DNA of 64,000 nucleotides from Ignavibacterium sp037440165 (GTDB taxonomy: Bacteria > Bacteroidota > Ignavibacteria > Ignavibacteriales > Ignavibacteriaceae). Below are positions 63,401 through 64,000 of the stretch, in pieces. The position numbers were made by a program, and so were the translations under genes. Location of the stretch: NCBI RefSeq assembly GCF_037440165.1, contig NZ_JBBIUQ010000002.1:124001-188000 (forward strand), read 5' to 3'. Each line of letters begins with the position of its first letter. The first letter of the stretch is position 1. The notes beneath the pieces were generated by a model. The model searched no databases, had not been told where the DNA came from, and saw only the letters and a list, made by a program, of their open reading frames with translations.

Positions 63401-64000
63401 TTATTTAATCAATAACATTTTCCTTAAAGCTGTATAATTCCCCGTTTGAAATCTATCTGAGCTGATGGTTAAACGATAAAAATATAGACCGCTTGTTAAT
63501 TCACTTCCATCAAATTCTGTTTCATAACTTCCGGCTTCTCTGAATTCATCAACAAGTGTTGCAACTTCATTCCCAAGAATATCATAAACTTTTAGTGTTT
63601 GATGACTGCCAACGGGTGATTGCCAGCTAATTTTCGTTGTTGGGTTAAATGGATTGGGATAATTCTGCTCTAAACTAAAAGTCGATGGAATATTGTAATT
63701 AACTGCAATTGAAGGATAAATTTTATGTGAACCATCATAATCAATTTGTTTTAATCTGTAAAGGATTGTTCTGTTACCGGGATTTGAATCTGTGAATGAG
63801 TAAAATTTATTTTCTGTTGTTGTTCCTGAACCAGGCACAAAACCAATCTTTCTCCAATCCAGATCTTTATCAAGAATTTTCCTTTGAATCTCAAATCCAC
63901 TGTTGTTTAATTCACTTGAAGTTTGCCAGTTCAAAAACACTTTGTTTCCATTTACAGAAGCAGAGAATGATGCCAACTCAATGGGGATTGTTGAATAAAC
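63401..64000 (-). CDS. T9SS cargo protein C-terminus (partial)
   Basis: The frame is open to the window edge, so only the C-terminal ~199 residues are present. It shows a fibronectin-III-like domain (IELASFSASVNGNKVFLNWQTSS) and a type A sorting domain (LEQNYPNPFNPTTKISW, KVYDILGNEVATLV, LTSGLYFYRLT, RKMLLIK). The mature part upstream is unseen, so function cannot be given. It is a second cargo protein of the system also used by the gene at 51503-54601. Confidence 0.88.
   Translation of the reverse strand, partial: VYSTIPIELASFSASVNGNKVFLNWQTSSELNNSGFEIQRKILDKDLDWRKIGFVPGSGTTTENKFYSFTDSNPGNRTILYRLKQIDYDGSHKIYPSIAVNYNIPSTFSLEQNYPNPFNPTTKISWQSPVGSHQTLKVYDILGNEVATLVDEFREAGSYETEFDGSELTSGLYFYRLTISSDRFQTGNYTALRKMLLIK

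Noticed and set aside
1..64000. CRISPR array, rRNA operon, prophage or complete insertion sequence
   Set aside because: No regularly spaced repeats, rRNA sequence, phage structural genes or transposase were found in reading both strands.

Overview
The window is a stretch of AT-rich, gene-dense chromosome from a Gram-negative member of the Bacteroidota/Chlorobiota (FCB) group, most likely an Ignavibacteria-type organism. The signs are: secreted proteins with C-terminal type IX secretion (T9SS) sorting domains containing NYPNPFNPTT; a uppS-bamA-skp-skp-lpxD envelope operon; a PorV/PorQ-type outer-membrane protein; frequent LFAQ-type signal peptides; promoters whose -10 region reads TATATTTG; and a mitochondrial-type citrate synthase beside a single-chain pyruvate:ferredoxin oxidoreductase. 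The lineage is inferred from memory of such genomes, not from a search.

Layout. 1-4.9 kb (minus): an iron operon with a DtxR-family regulator, a membrane-anchored DtxR-FeoA fusion, FeoB split into two overlapping ORFs, and a ferritin-like/VIT1 iron transporter cut by the window edge. 5.0-7.7 kb (minus): a stand-alone B12-binding protein carrying the W-x9-EH signature of CarH-type photoreceptors, the cobalamin adenosyltransferase CobO, a DinB protein and a metallo-beta-lactamase-fold enzyme. 7.85-8.6 kb (plus): a small membrane protein and a MarR regulator. 8.6-14.1 kb (minus): the envelope operon. 14.2-15.6 kb (minus): lexA with two small genes, a lone WYL-like domain and a possible nuclease-fold protein. 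15.7-22.3 kb: ilvE, an orphan MlaE permease, a multi-PAS hybrid kinase, YceI. 22.5-29.1 kb (plus): lhgO, a DNA methyltransferase with a PD-(D/E)XK-like partner, a lipoprotein, a beta-CASP nuclease and citrate synthase. 29.3-34.0 kb: a 1582-residue acyl-CoA synthetase / unknown / GNAT fusion. 34.0-37.9 kb: a repeat, a beta-barrel protein and a decayed two-component system. 38-50.8 kb: transport, glycolysis, a PorV-like protein, a second broken response regulator, TlpA, a GH13 enzyme, and a three-gene membrane module that may be a divergent motor/secretion complex. 50.9-51.3 kb: tRNA-Ser followed at once by a GIY-YIG nuclease gene and a partial copy of the tRNA 3' half. 51.5-64 kb: a large T9SS cargo protein, an S9 peptidase, nifJ with a dihydroorotate-dehydrogenase-like gene, a metallophosphoesterase and the end of a second T9SS cargo gene.

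The most unusual objects are the tRNA-Ser/GIY-YIG mini-element, the HTH-less CarH-like B12 domain next to the AdoCbl-making enzyme, the giant acyl-CoA synthetase-GNAT fusion, the DtxR-FeoA fusion ahead of a split FeoB, the possible motor module, and the candidate restriction-modification pair. Two signalling loci (35.1-37.8 kb and 42.9-43.3 kb) are clearly decaying, with multiple nonsense and frameshift lesions, while almost every other gene is intact. No CRISPR array, rRNA, complete insertion sequence or prophage was seen.
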